Part shown: in pieces, positions 8,310 to 16,681 of the stretch
How positions within the stretch are numbered: the stretch's first letter is position 1
How the letters are laid out: the number at the start of each line of letters is the position of its first letter
Assembly: GCA_003697105.1 (NCBI GenBank)
Contig: RFFQ01000003.1
Location: forward strand, 1-64,000
Direction of reading: 5' to 3'
Source: Gemmatimonadota bacterium
Lineage (GTDB): Bacteria > 4572-55 > J002
Length of the DNA: 64,000 nucleotides
The notes under the pieces: generated by a model
Told to the model about the DNA's origin: nothing
Seen by the model: the letters and a program-made list of their open reading frames with translations, nothing else
Database searches by the model: none
Position numbers and translations under genes: made by a program

Positions 8310-10711
8310 GTTTGGATTGGTTGGCTCGAATCAAGGCTAAAATTGCTGCTGGGGCAGATGTCACGGCGGAGTTGGACCAACTGGCGGAGCGACTTAACAC
8401 CCTTGAACAGGAAAATCAGGAACTTCTTGCCACAGAACGCAAACTGGAAGAAGCTCTGAAAACCGCCTATCTTTTGGAACAAGAATTGATACGGGCAAAT
8501 ACCGCTCTAAAAACCTCCGAAGACAATCTAAGAGCCATTTTTAACAGTAGCTTACAAGCGTTTTTCCTCATTGACCGCAACTACCGCGTGCTGGCATTTA
8601 ACCGCATGGCAAATGAGTGGGCAAAATTGCTGTTCGAGCGGGAAATTCAGGAAGGTGACTTTATCTTAGATTTTATTCACGCCGATTTACACCCCGACTT
8701 TTTGGCGGATTTTGAATGTGTCTTACAGGGCGAACCCCTCCATCTGGATCGCAATATCATTTTGGTGGATAATGTTCATTCGTGGTTTCAGTACCATTAC
8801 GATCCGGTGATTGATGAGCAAGGACGGGTCAACCGGTTTTGTATGAGTTTTAAAGATATTAACGACCGTAAAGCGGCGCTGGAGAAAATCCGCCGCAGTG
8901 AGGAGCAATATCGTCGCTTTTTTGAGGAAGATTTAACTGGTGATTTCATCATCACCCTTGAGGGAAACCTGATTGATTGTAACCCGGCATTCCGGCAAAT
9001 GTTCGGGATACACTCCCCAACCGATCCCCGCTTACCATCCCTCTTCCAGCACCCACAAAATCAAACACAGTTCCAGATCTATTTGGACGTGATTCAAAAA
9101 GAAGGGAAACTGGAAAATTACGAACACGAATTGATGACACCCGACGATAAGCCGATTATCGTCATTGCCAATATCATTGGCGAGTACGACCATCTCAACC
9201 GCTTATTCCAATTGCGCGGATATCTGTTTGACATCACGGATCGCAAACGCGCCGAAGAGATGATGCAACGATTAGGGCGATTGGTGGATAGCTCCCTGAA
9301 CGAAATTTACGTCTTTGATGCCGAAACACTCTATTTCAAGCAAGTGAATCACGGAGCATTACGCAATTTGGGCTATTCCTTAGACCAATTACTCAATATG
9401 ACACCGTTACATCTCATGCCGGAGATGTCGCCCAAGCGCTTTGAAAATATCTTGACCACGTTGCGCACACAGGAACAACAATTGGTTTCGTTTGAAACCG
9501 TTCACGTCCGGCAGGATGGCTCCACATATCCGGTCGAAGTCCGCTTGCAACTCTCCCCCGCGGAACATCCCCCAGTCTTCATGGCAATTGTGCAGGATAT
9601 TACCGAACCCCAACGGCTGGAACAAGCGAAAAATAGCTTCCTGAACGCCATTAGTCATGAACTGCGAACCCCTCTAACCCCGATCATCGGCTACACCCAA
9701 TTGCTCCTCAAAATGAATCTCGGAGAACAGGCAGATTCATTCTTCCGGCAGATTCTGAAATCCGCCGAACGGGAACAAACATTGGTTGAAGAACTGATCG
9801 ACTTAGCCCAGTTGGAGCAAGGCGTTCGTCATTACGACTTGGAATTGGTCAACGCCTATAAATTTTTCTCTGAAATTATCGTCACCGGGGAATTGCTCGT
9901 GCGCGAAAAGGTCAAAGAACGCTATAAAACAGACCAGTTTCATTACCACTACACCTTATCGCCGCAACTCCGCTCCCAGCGGTTAAAAGTGGATAAATTT
10001 CGGATTCAATCCGTGATGGAAAATTTGCTCAATAATGCCCTTAAATATTCCTCTCCGGAGCAGATCGATATATCGATTTCGATCCAACTGGAGAAAGGTG
10101 AAATACATGTGGCAGTTTCCGATCGAGGCTGTGGAATTCCATCGCGCGAATTCACCAATATATTTCAACCCTTTTACCAGATTCGGAAAAAGAAATTTGA
10201 TGTTTCCGATGGTATTGGGCAGGGCTTAACCTTAGCAAAGCGCTACGTAGAGGGGCACGGCGGACGCATTTTTGTCGAAAGCGAAGTAGGATATGGTAGT
10301 ACCTTCACCTTCACCTTACCGGTGGTGCAGGAATTTGACCGACCCCGCGACATCCAGCGTATTTTGGTTGTGGAAGATGATTCCATTAATGCCTCTTACA
10401 TCCAATTCTTACTGGAAGAACACAACTATGCGGTGACATTGGTCTCCACCGGTCAGGATGCCATCTCTGCTCTGCAATCCGGTTCGTTTGATTTGGTGAT
10501 TTTAGATATTCAACTCCCCGACATGGATGGCAGTGACATTATTCAGTTTATCAAAGCAAAATATCCGCAGATGTTGGTTATCCTCTGTAGTGCCCAACCT
10601 AAAAAGAAACTCGCCAAGTGGGTTGAAGAAAGTACCATACCCATGCAGTATATCTCTAAACCCTTCAAGGCAGAAGAACTGCTTGATAAAATTGATATTT
10701 GGAAGCTATAG
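8306..10711 (+). CDS. PAS hybrid sensor histidine kinase with C-terminal receiver
   Basis: An 801-residue soluble kinase whose ATG overlaps the previous stop (ATGA), with GGAGTACC just upstream. It has a short N-terminal coiled coil (residues 1-70), three PAS domains (about 75-195, 200-315 and 325-440), HisKA with His451 in SHELRTPLTP, HATPase_c (NLLNNALKYS, DRGCGIP, GIGQGL) and a REC domain with Asp734 in LDIQLPDMDG. From the phosphoacceptor onward it closely parallels the upstream kinase, including the YHYT segment between the two ATPase halves. Co-expression suggests that the pair integrates different ligands into one output; this is inference. Confidence 0.92.
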   Translation: MSLDWLARIKAKIAAGADVTAELDQLAERLNTLEQENQELLATERKLEEALKTAYLLEQELIRANTALKTSEDNLRAIFNSSLQAFFLIDRNYRVLAFNRMANEWAKLLFEREIQEGDFILDFIHADLHPDFLADFECVLQGEPLHLDRNIILVDNVHSWFQYHYDPVIDEQGRVNRFCMSFKDINDRKAALEKIRRSEEQYRRFFEEDLTGDFIITLEGNLIDCNPAFRQMFGIHSPTDPRLPSLFQHPQNQTQFQIYLDVIQKEGKLENYEHELMTPDDKPIIVIANIIGEYDHLNRLFQLRGYLFDITDRKRAEEMMQRLGRLVDSSLNEIYVFDAETLYFKQVNHGALRNLGYSLDQLLNMTPLHLMPEMSPKRFENILTTLRTQEQQLVSFETVHVRQDGSTYPVEVRLQLSPAEHPPVFMAIVQDITEPQRLEQAKNSFLNAISHELRTPLTPIIGYTQLLLKMNLGEQADSFFRQILKSAEREQTLVEELIDLAQLEQGVRHYDLELVNAYKFFSEIIVTGELLVREKVKERYKTDQFHYHYTLSPQLRSQRLKVDKFRIQSVMENLLNNALKYSSPEQIDISISIQLEKGEIHVAVSDRGCGIPSREFTNIFQPFYQIRKKKFDVSDGIGQGLTLAKRYVEGHGGRIFVESEVGYGSTFTFTLPVVQEFDRPRDIQRILVVEDDSINASYIQFLLEEHNYAVTLVSTGQDAISALQSGSFDLVILDIQLPDMDGSDIIQFIKAKYPQMLVILCSAQPKKKLAKWVEESTIPMQYISKPFKAEELLDKIDIWKL

Positions 10712-10792
10712 CCCTTCCCAACTCGCTAGAAGTACCTCTTCACCACAAATATACGTGTGTATTTCATAACCTATTTAAGGAGATATGTATCA

Positions 10793-12367
10793 ATGCGGCA
10801 GTTTCAATCTGTTCTGTTGATCCTTTGGATCGGCTTCGCCACCCTGACCGTACCGGTGGAAGCCCAAATGTACCATCCACGCAGTGTTATGGAAGCGTTG
10901 GACACCGCCGGCGAAAACCGCACCGAACTAGAAGCCGTGCTAAATCACTATCTGAATGAAAACGACCCGCTAAAATTACTCGCCGCTTATTATCTCATCG
11001 AGAATATGGGAGACCATAGCTACGTCACCATTGCCCTATATGATAGTACAAAAGCGGAAGTGGATTATGAGGTGCTCGCTTACCCCAATTTTGATTCCCT
11101 GTTGGTGGAGTTAGAAGCCATCGAAACAGAACGGGGAGAATTGAATTTTGATCGCAAAGCGAAAATCTTAGACCGGGAGGTGATCACCGCCGAATATCTC
11201 ATTCAAAATATCGATCTGGCATTCCAAGCCTGGCATGAAAAGCCCTGGGCACGTTGGTTGACCTTTGCCCAATTTTGTGATTACGTTCTGCCGTATCGGG
11301 GAAGCAATGAACCGCTGGAAGCATGGCGCGCCTACTTTTTGAGCGAATTTGCAAATCTACCGGATCAATTGGACAATCCAACCGATCCGGTAGCGGCGGC
11401 TCAACAGATCAACAATGGTATTAAAAGCTGGTTCGGATTTGATGCCCGATTTTATTTGCACCCCACAGACCAAGGGTTGAGTGAAATGCAACAGAACAAA
11501 CTCGGACGTTGCGAAGATATGACGAATCTGACAATTTATGCCATGCGGGCGAATGGCTTAGCCGTGACCAGTGATTACACCCCGCATTGGGCAGATACCG
11601 GTAACAATCATGCTTGGAATGCGATTTTACTACCCAACGGCAACGTCGTTCCATTTATGGGGTGTGAGGCGAATCCGGGGGAATATCACCTGAACCATAA
11701 AGCGGCAAAGGTGTATCGTAAAATGTTTGCCGAACAGCCGCAAAATTTGGCATTCCTTAAACCGGAGTGGGAGGCCGTACCCCGCTGGCTTGCCGGCAAA
11801 AATTACATAGATGTCACTGCAGATTACACGGAGGTTTGTGATGTCACCCTCACCCTCACGCAACCCGTACCGGATAGCGTTACCTTCGCGTATCTCGGTG
11901 TTTTCAATGCTGGAGAGTGGCGGGCAATCCACTGGGGCAAAATCGAACCCGACCGGCAAGTGACATTCACCGATATGGGCAAAAATATCGCGTATATCCC
12001 GCTCTATTATGTGCATGAGGAGTTAATCCCGGCCGGTGTGCCATTTATTTTGCAAGAAGACAACACGATCCGTCCGTTGATCGCCGATACCACCCAAACC
12101 GCAACAGTCAAGTTGATTTCCACGACCCGCCGGGTGTTGGATCGCTCCACAGATGGCATTGAACAAACCTTTTTAACCCCAGATACGGAATACGAACTCT
12201 TTTACTGGCAAGATGAATGGGTTTCGCTGGGTACGCAAATCGCCACGGAGAAACCACTTTACTTTGAAGCGGTGCCCCACGGCGGTCTCTACTGGCTGGT
12301 GGAGAAGGATTCGCGAGAAGAAGAGCGTATTTTTACTATGGAAAACGGGAAGCAAATTTGGTGGTAG
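10793..12367 (+). CDS. Secreted transglutaminase-like protein
   Basis: 524 residues from the ATG at 10793, preceded by AAGGAG; the longer GTG frame at 10757 lacks a ribosome site. Residues 1-25 form a signal peptide ending VEAQ. A transglutaminase/papain-like core lies near residues 225-290, with LGRCEDMTN (catalytic Cys) and NNHAWNAI (catalytic His); the usual third acidic residue is not obvious after NGNVVPF. A beta-rich C-terminal region follows. The family is common in Bacteroidota as cell-surface or periplasmic proteins that may cross-link or hydrolyse peptide bonds. It follows the kinase pair by 80 bases and is separated from the next convergent gene by a terminator. Confidence 0.8.
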   Translation: MRQFQSVLLILWIGFATLTVPVEAQMYHPRSVMEALDTAGENRTELEAVLNHYLNENDPLKLLAAYYLIENMGDHSYVTIALYDSTKAEVDYEVLAYPNFDSLLVELEAIETERGELNFDRKAKILDREVITAEYLIQNIDLAFQAWHEKPWARWLTFAQFCDYVLPYRGSNEPLEAWRAYFLSEFANLPDQLDNPTDPVAAAQQINNGIKSWFGFDARFYLHPTDQGLSEMQQNKLGRCEDMTNLTIYAMRANGLAVTSDYTPHWADTGNNHAWNAILLPNGNVVPFMGCEANPGEYHLNHKAAKVYRKMFAEQPQNLAFLKPEWEAVPRWLAGKNYIDVTADYTEVCDVTLTLTQPVPDSVTFAYLGVFNAGEWRAIHWGKIEPDRQVTFTDMGKNIAYIPLYYVHEELIPAGVPFILQEDNTIRPLIADTTQTATVKLISTTRRVLDRSTDGIEQTFLTPDTEYELFYWQDEWVSLGTQIATEKPLYFEAVPHGGLYWLVEKDSREEERIFTMENGKQIWW

Positions 12368-12372
12368 ATCAA

Positions 12373-12402
12373 TTGCACGGGTAGCTTCCCGCAACTATTT
12401 TT
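12373..12402 (+). terminator. Terminator after transglutaminase-like gene
   Basis: TTGC-A-CGGG (12373-12381) pairs with CCCGCAA (12388-12394) around a 6-base loop, with one bulged A, and is followed by CTATTTTTG. It lies between two convergent genes. Confidence 0.6.
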
Positions 12403-12430
12403 GTATCCTCCCAACTATGAAAAGTCGGGA

Positions 12431-13444
12431 TCATTTCAGCAAAATCATATACTTAGATGCCGTATAGCGTTCGGTTTCAAGTTGGTACATATAGAGACCA
12501 CTACCCACCGGATGTCCTTGCTGATTCGTCCCATCCCAGAAAACCGAGTATTCACCCGCCGGTTGTGTCGTTTCGAGTAAGGTCTTAATCAATTTTCCAG
12601 AAACATCATAAACACTCAATTTGAGATGGCTAGGGTGAGATAAATCATACGGGATTTGGGTTACCGGATTGAAAGGATTAGGGTAGTTTTGGTGCAATAC
12701 ATGTGTTGGAGGTATCGTAACACCATGATGAATTGCAACATCCGTTTGGAGATCAACATCAATTTTACGAGCTTGATATACTTCATGAGTGGTGTCATTT
12801 TGGATAAACACAACCACCGCTAAATTTTCGGCATTCCAATCTTCGGCGAGGGTAAATGACCGGTCTATGGTTACCGATTCCCCGGCTTGTGAAATCGAAA
12901 GGGGTTCATTCGCCAATAAATCCCGCAAAACATGATCAAACTGACGATTGAAATAGAAAAGTGAATCCTCAATGACCGCAAAATGGACAAAAACATTTGT
13001 TGAATCTATCGATTCTTCCAGAGTGACGGTAGCAGTTATCAAGCCTTCTGTAGCACCAATGGTAGCCCTTAAATCCAGTACCATTGGGCTTGGAATTCCC
13101 AACCGCGCTTGGACTTCCGGGAGATAAACATCATAGATTGTTGGCCAAGCACCCAAAACGTGCCTTACACCGTCAAAATAGGTATTGGGCGTACCTTCTA
13201 GCCCGTAATACGCCACCCATCGTTCCGTACCTTCTGGGATTTCATAAATATCTTCAAAATGATATTTAATGGGTGCAACATTATATTCATCGAGCAACTG
13301 CTCGACCGCGGCATACGCGTATGTACATGTCGCTCACCACACCGCCGTTTGCATTTCGATCAACACCGTTCGCTCTGCCGAAAAACCGGTTTGACTGCTA
13401 AAGAACATAATGGACATAATCAAACACAAAATGAATTTACGCAT
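12431..13444 (-). CDS. Candidate selenoprotein: secreted thioredoxin-like UxxC protein with type IX sorting domain
   Basis: The frame runs from ATG 13444 (AAGGAG six bases upstream) to 12431, 337 residues if the single in-frame UGA at 13336-13334 is decoded. Residues 1-23 are a signal peptide. Then RTVLIEMQTAVW-U37-ATC40-TYAYAAVEQLL follows, which is the start of a thioredoxin fold with UGA in place of the first Cys of WCxxC. Later come beta-sandwich-like sequence and a C-terminal sorting domain (NYPNPFNP at about 252, GLYMYQL, ending MILLK). The upstream 36 codons and downstream frame have no independent start signal. It lies 21 bases after merA and so is probably in the mer operon. Alternatives: nonsense mutation or sequence error at a TGT/TGC codon. 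Confidence 0.75.
13289..13306 (-). promoter_or_regulatory. Candidate bacterial SECIS hairpin
   Basis: On the mRNA, GUCGAGC (13306-13300) pairs with GCUCGAU (13295-13289) over seven pairs (one G-U) around an AGUU loop. The loop begins 34 bases after the UGA and has G in its second position. Known bacterial SECIS rules place a small loop with an early G about 16-37 bases after the UGA, so the element fits. Confidence 0.6.
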
Positions 13445-13465
13445 GGTTGGCTCCTTATCTTTGAG

Positions 13466-15112
13466 TTACGACGCACAACAACTGAGTTTATTCACATCTT
13501 TTCCAAAGGTGATTGCCGCAAGCTTAATACCTTCAGAAAGCGTTAAATACGGGTGAAAAGTTGAAATAAGTTGCGTGACGGTAATACCAAATTTAATGGC
13601 TAACGCAACCTCCATAAGTAATTCACCACCCTCAGAAGCTAGGATTCTCGCCCCAATAAGCTGATCCGTATGTTTATCCCGAATAAGTTTGATGAAACCT
13701 CTGGTATCCCGAGCCGCTAAGGATCGAGGCACATAAGATAAAGGTAAAACGGCGACATCGGCTTCCATTCCCTGTTCTTTGGCTTGTTTTTCATCGAGTC
13801 CGACACCGGCAACTTGGGGGTCAGTAAAGATCACCCAAGGCAGCGCCGTATAATCTTGCCGGCGATTCGCGCCGGTAAGTGCATTTTCCGCCGCTAAAGC
13901 CCCCTCATAAGCGGCAGTATAAACAAACTGGTATCCGCCAATCACATCCCCAGCCCCATAGATATGAGAAACGGTTGTTCGTAAAGTATCATCTACCTTT
14001 AAAAATCCGTTTTCATCTAAATCAACACCGGCATTTTCGAGACCCAGACCGGTAGTATTTGGTCGGCGTCCGGTAGCAACCAGAAGATGTGATGCCGCAA
14101 ACGTCGTTTCCTCATGGTTGACCCTTGCTGTGATCGTGATCAAACCGTTCGATGATTGAGCGTGAGTTAAGGTAGCACCCGTAACCACCTGAATCCCTTC
14201 ATCCTGAAGGTAACGGGTTAATTCGTCGGTTAAATCGGCTGTTTCAGAGGGTAAAATACGAGATGAGCGTTGTAAAACCGTTACCTTTGTCCCCAATCGG
14301 GCAAACATTTGTGCCAGTTCCAAAGCAACGTAGCGACCCCCCAAAACAATTAATGATTCGGGTAATTCGTTTAACTCAAAAGCGGTTTCGTTTGTTAAAT
14401 AATTACAGGTTTCAAGACCCGGTATCGGTGGTATTGATGGCGCGGCGCCGGTAGCAATCAGTACTTTATCGGCTTTGACGCGTTCGCCATTGACTTCAAC
14501 GGTATCTGAAGAAATGAATTTACCTGTACCTGTAATATACCGGAAGTTGGGTAAATCAGAGACAACATCGGTATATTTCGCCTGTCTGAGGTTTTCCACC
14601 AACTCGGTTTTCTGTTGGATAATCGATTTAAAGTCCGTAACCCGGCTAGTCCCCTCAATACCCTGAAAGTGGTGATGGTTCGCCCGATAATGTGCCTCAG
14701 CCGCCCGAATTAACGTTTTAGAAGGCACACAACCCACATTCACACAGGTACCACCTATCGGGAGACCGTCGTTGATCAGGGTAACAGTCGCCCCCAGTTC
14801 ATTAGCTTTTAATGCCGCTGAAAACGCCGCTGAACCCCCTCCAATAATGACCAAATGTTGGCGGTGACCGTCACCCGTAAGTATATGGCTCGGATAACCC
14901 GCATCCGACACAACACTCGCTAGAGTGTCTGGATGTGTCTTTTCAGCATCATATATCACCGTTGCCTGTTTATGGGCTAAATCGACCACAGCAGATTGCA
15001 CCCCATCTACCGTTGCCAGTGCTTTTTCCACTTGCGAAGCACAGCTAGGACACGTTATACCTTCTACCTGTAAAATTGCACTTTGCTGGCGAGTCGTACA
15101 GCATGCTTCCAT
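13466..15112 (-). CDS. merA: Mercuric reductase with N-terminal heavy-metal-binding domain
   Basis: 548 residues. MerA reduces Hg(II) to volatile Hg(0) with NADPH through FAD. An N-terminal HMA domain has Cys21-x-x-Cys24 (GITCPSCASQ). The FAD motif GGGSAAFSAA is at 91-100, and the redox pair Cys123/Cys128 lies in GGTCVNVGCVPSK. The C-terminal vicinal pair Cys545-Cys546, which delivers Hg to the active site in the partner subunit, is present in LSCCAS. The C-terminal dimerisation domain is intact. It starts two bases after the merTP stop. The HMA domain carries a stretch nearly identical to that of MerTP. Confidence 0.97.
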   Translation of the reverse strand: MEACCTTRQQSAILQVEGITCPSCASQVEKALATVDGVQSAVVDLAHKQATVIYDAEKTHPDTLASVVSDAGYPSHILTGDGHRQHLVIIGGGSAAFSAALKANELGATVTLINDGLPIGGTCVNVGCVPSKTLIRAAEAHYRANHHHFQGIEGTSRVTDFKSIIQQKTELVENLRQAKYTDVVSDLPNFRYITGTGKFISSDTVEVNGERVKADKVLIATGAAPSIPPIPGLETCNYLTNETAFELNELPESLIVLGGRYVALELAQMFARLGTKVTVLQRSSRILPSETADLTDELTRYLQDEGIQVVTGATLTHAQSSNGLITITARVNHEETTFAASHLLVATGRRPNTTGLGLENAGVDLDENGFLKVDDTLRTTVSHIYGAGDVIGGYQFVYTAAYEGALAAENALTGANRRQDYTALPWVIFTDPQVAGVGLDEKQAKEQGMEADVAVLPLSYVPRSLAARDTRGFIKLIRDKHTDQLIGARILASEGGELLMEVALAIKFGITVTQLISTFHPYLTLSEGIKLAAITFGKDVNKLSCCAS

Positions 15113-15114
15113 TG

Positions 15115-15714
15115 TCAGTCTCCTTTATCGGTTAATACTTTGGCAGAATATCCGGCCTTTGCGATCGCCTCAACGAGCTCGGCGGGATGGACGTGGCGAT
15201 CATCATACGTCACCGTCGCCTGTTTATGGGCTAAATCGACCACGGCAGATTGTACTCCATCTATTTCGATCAAAGCATGCTGGACATGTGCCACACATCC
15301 GGCGCAGGTCATACCTTCCACAGATAACGTGACCTGAGCAAACGAAAGGTTCGATTCCACCGTATCTACCGGTCGAACAAATGCGCCACTGTAATACGGA
15401 AAGGTCACTAATCCGATAATCACAGGTGCAAGCACCCATAGAAGAATTTTATTGAGTTGGTGTGTTTTGGATGCGGTCTTGGTGTGACACCCACATGAAT
15501 CTGCATTCTTTGGTTTGCGGTAAACAATGTAAAACGCGGTGAGGAACAACCCAATGGTTAAACCGACAAAAAGAGGACGGTAGGGTTCTATCACACTGGC
15601 AAAACCCACACTACCAAACCCCAATAGCGTAACCGCCAACGGTAAAATACAACATGAGGAGGCGGCAACGGCGGCTACGACAGCACCGAGAATGGGAAGT
15701 TGGTCGAATTTCAT
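15115..15714 (-). CDS. merTP: MerT-MerP fusion mercury transporter
   Basis: 199 residues. The N-terminal part is MerT-like, with hydrophobic helices and the vicinal Cys pair SSCCILPLAV (Cys21-Cys22), a further cysteine group (DSCGCH) near residue 73, and a third helix near 90-105. The C-terminal half is a MerP-like HMA domain with GMTCAGC near 136. The fusion joins inner-membrane Hg(II) import with the mercury-binding domain that hands the ion on to MerA; such MerTP fusions are known in Bacteroidota. It lies immediately before merA in the same transcript. Confidence 0.93.
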   Translation of the reverse strand: MKFDQLPILGAVVAAVAASSCCILPLAVTLLGFGSVGFASVIEPYRPLFVGLTIGLFLTAFYIVYRKPKNADSCGCHTKTASKTHQLNKILLWVLAPVIIGLVTFPYYSGAFVRPVDTVESNLSFAQVTLSVEGMTCAGCVAHVQHALIEIDGVQSAVVDLAHKQATVTYDDRHVHPAELVEAIAKAGYSAKVLTDKGD

Positions 15715-15782
15715 GAAATACCCTCCTTGTAGATTATGGTTTTAGAATAGTTGTGACGGATGTCAGATCACTAGGAGGTCTC

Positions 15783-16037
15783 TCACGATTGTCGTAACAT
15801 CGTTGCTAAGGATTCTAGTTCATGTTCATGGGGGAGTCCAACAAGTACAACCGTTCCATTCACCACCAGAGAAGGAACTGCTTTCACGTCATATTGCGCG
15901 GCGAGAGCACAACAACTGCCATCCTTGCATTCTGAAGATCGGTGGACTTCAATTTCGACATCCGGAAAGTGATGATGAAGCCGTTGGAGCGTTTTGTCGC
16001 ACAAGGGACACTCCGCACTAAAGAATTCAACCTTCAT
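15783..16037 (-). CDS. Small thioredoxin/glutaredoxin-like protein of the mer operon
   Basis: 84 residues with a thioredoxin-type fold: beta strand MKVEFFSAE, redox motif Cys10-P-L-Cys13, a cis-Pro region VKAVPSLVVNG, and an extra cysteine group SECKDGSCC (37, 42, 43) that could bind metal. It has no signal peptide and is therefore cytoplasmic. It lies 13 bases after merR and before merTP, so it is co-regulated with mercury resistance. A role in keeping thiols reduced or carrying Hg(II) is inferred. Confidence 0.8.
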   Translation of the reverse strand: MKVEFFSAECPLCDKTLQRLHHHFPDVEIEVHRSSECKDGSCCALAAQYDVKAVPSLVVNGTVVLVGLPHEHELESLATMLRQS

Positions 16038-16049
16038 CGTTAAGCCTCC

Positions 16050-16454
16050 TTAACTGGGAGGTTCAAGAGCCTCCAAAATCGGGCAATCACTTGTATTTTT
16101 ACGATGTTCACAGCAGGTGACCAGCGTGGACAAGGTCTGTTTCATCCGCTGGAGAGACTGAATTTTCAGTTCAATATCCTGAATCTTTGCCTCTGCCAGA
16201 CTCTTAACCGACTCACACGCCACATCCGCATGAACCCGTAATGCCAGAAGTTCCGCGATTTCTTTGAGTGAGAAACCCAATTCTTGAGCATGTTTAATGA
16301 ATCGAATTCGTTTCACGGTATCTGACGTGTACTGGCGATAACCTGACTCCGAACGTAACGGTTTCGGAAGGAGTTCTTGGCGTTCGTAGTAACGAATCGT
16401 CTGAATATTGACTTGGGCTTGTTTGGCTACTTTGCCAATGGTTAAATATTTCAT
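16050..16454 (-). CDS. merR: MerR mercury-responsive regulator
   Basis: 134 residues. The N-terminal winged helix-turn-helix (TIGKVAKQAQVNIQTIRYYE) is typical of MerR proteins. The Hg(II) ligands of MerR (Cys82, Cys117 and Cys126 in Tn501) correspond to Cys80 (VACESVK), Cys114 or Cys115 (TCCEH) and Cys124 (TSDCPI). The spacing and the SCPILEAL-like tail identify a mercury rather than zinc or copper sensor. It is the first gene of the operon it controls, unlike the divergent arrangement in many Proteobacteria. Confidence 0.95.
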   Translation of the reverse strand: MKYLTIGKVAKQAQVNIQTIRYYERQELLPKPLRSESGYRQYTSDTVKRIRFIKHAQELGFSLKEIAELLALRVHADVACESVKSLAEAKIQDIELKIQSLQRMKQTLSTLVTCCEHRKNTSDCPILEALEPPS

Positions 16455-16470
16455 CGGATCACCACTTTAC

Positions 16471-16502
16471 AAAGTAAAGGTTATACTTAAGTATAGAGTC
16501 AA
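16471..16502 (-). promoter_or_regulatory. MerR-type operator/promoter of the mer operon
   Basis: On the minus strand TTGACT (16502-16497) is followed by the perfect palindrome TATACTTAAGTATA (16495-16482). A TACTTT or TTACTT -10 lies at a spacing of 20 or 19 bases. The overlong spacer with a central dyad is the hallmark of promoters activated by MerR-family twisting. The -10 is about 17 bases from the merR start codon, giving a very short leader. Confidence 0.85.
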
Positions 16503-16681
16503 GCGTTTTTTCGACCTGATAGCGTCGTTCACCGTCACTGGACTACTCCCAGCCTCAACAACGTGCTGTTTTTTGGATATTTGCCAAACAGACCAGTCTC
16601 CGGCATATCGGAGATGTCACAATGGTAGAATCGGACTGCCTGCCTGAAAAGCACCGGCAAGCCTGATTCGTACCCCCCAAT

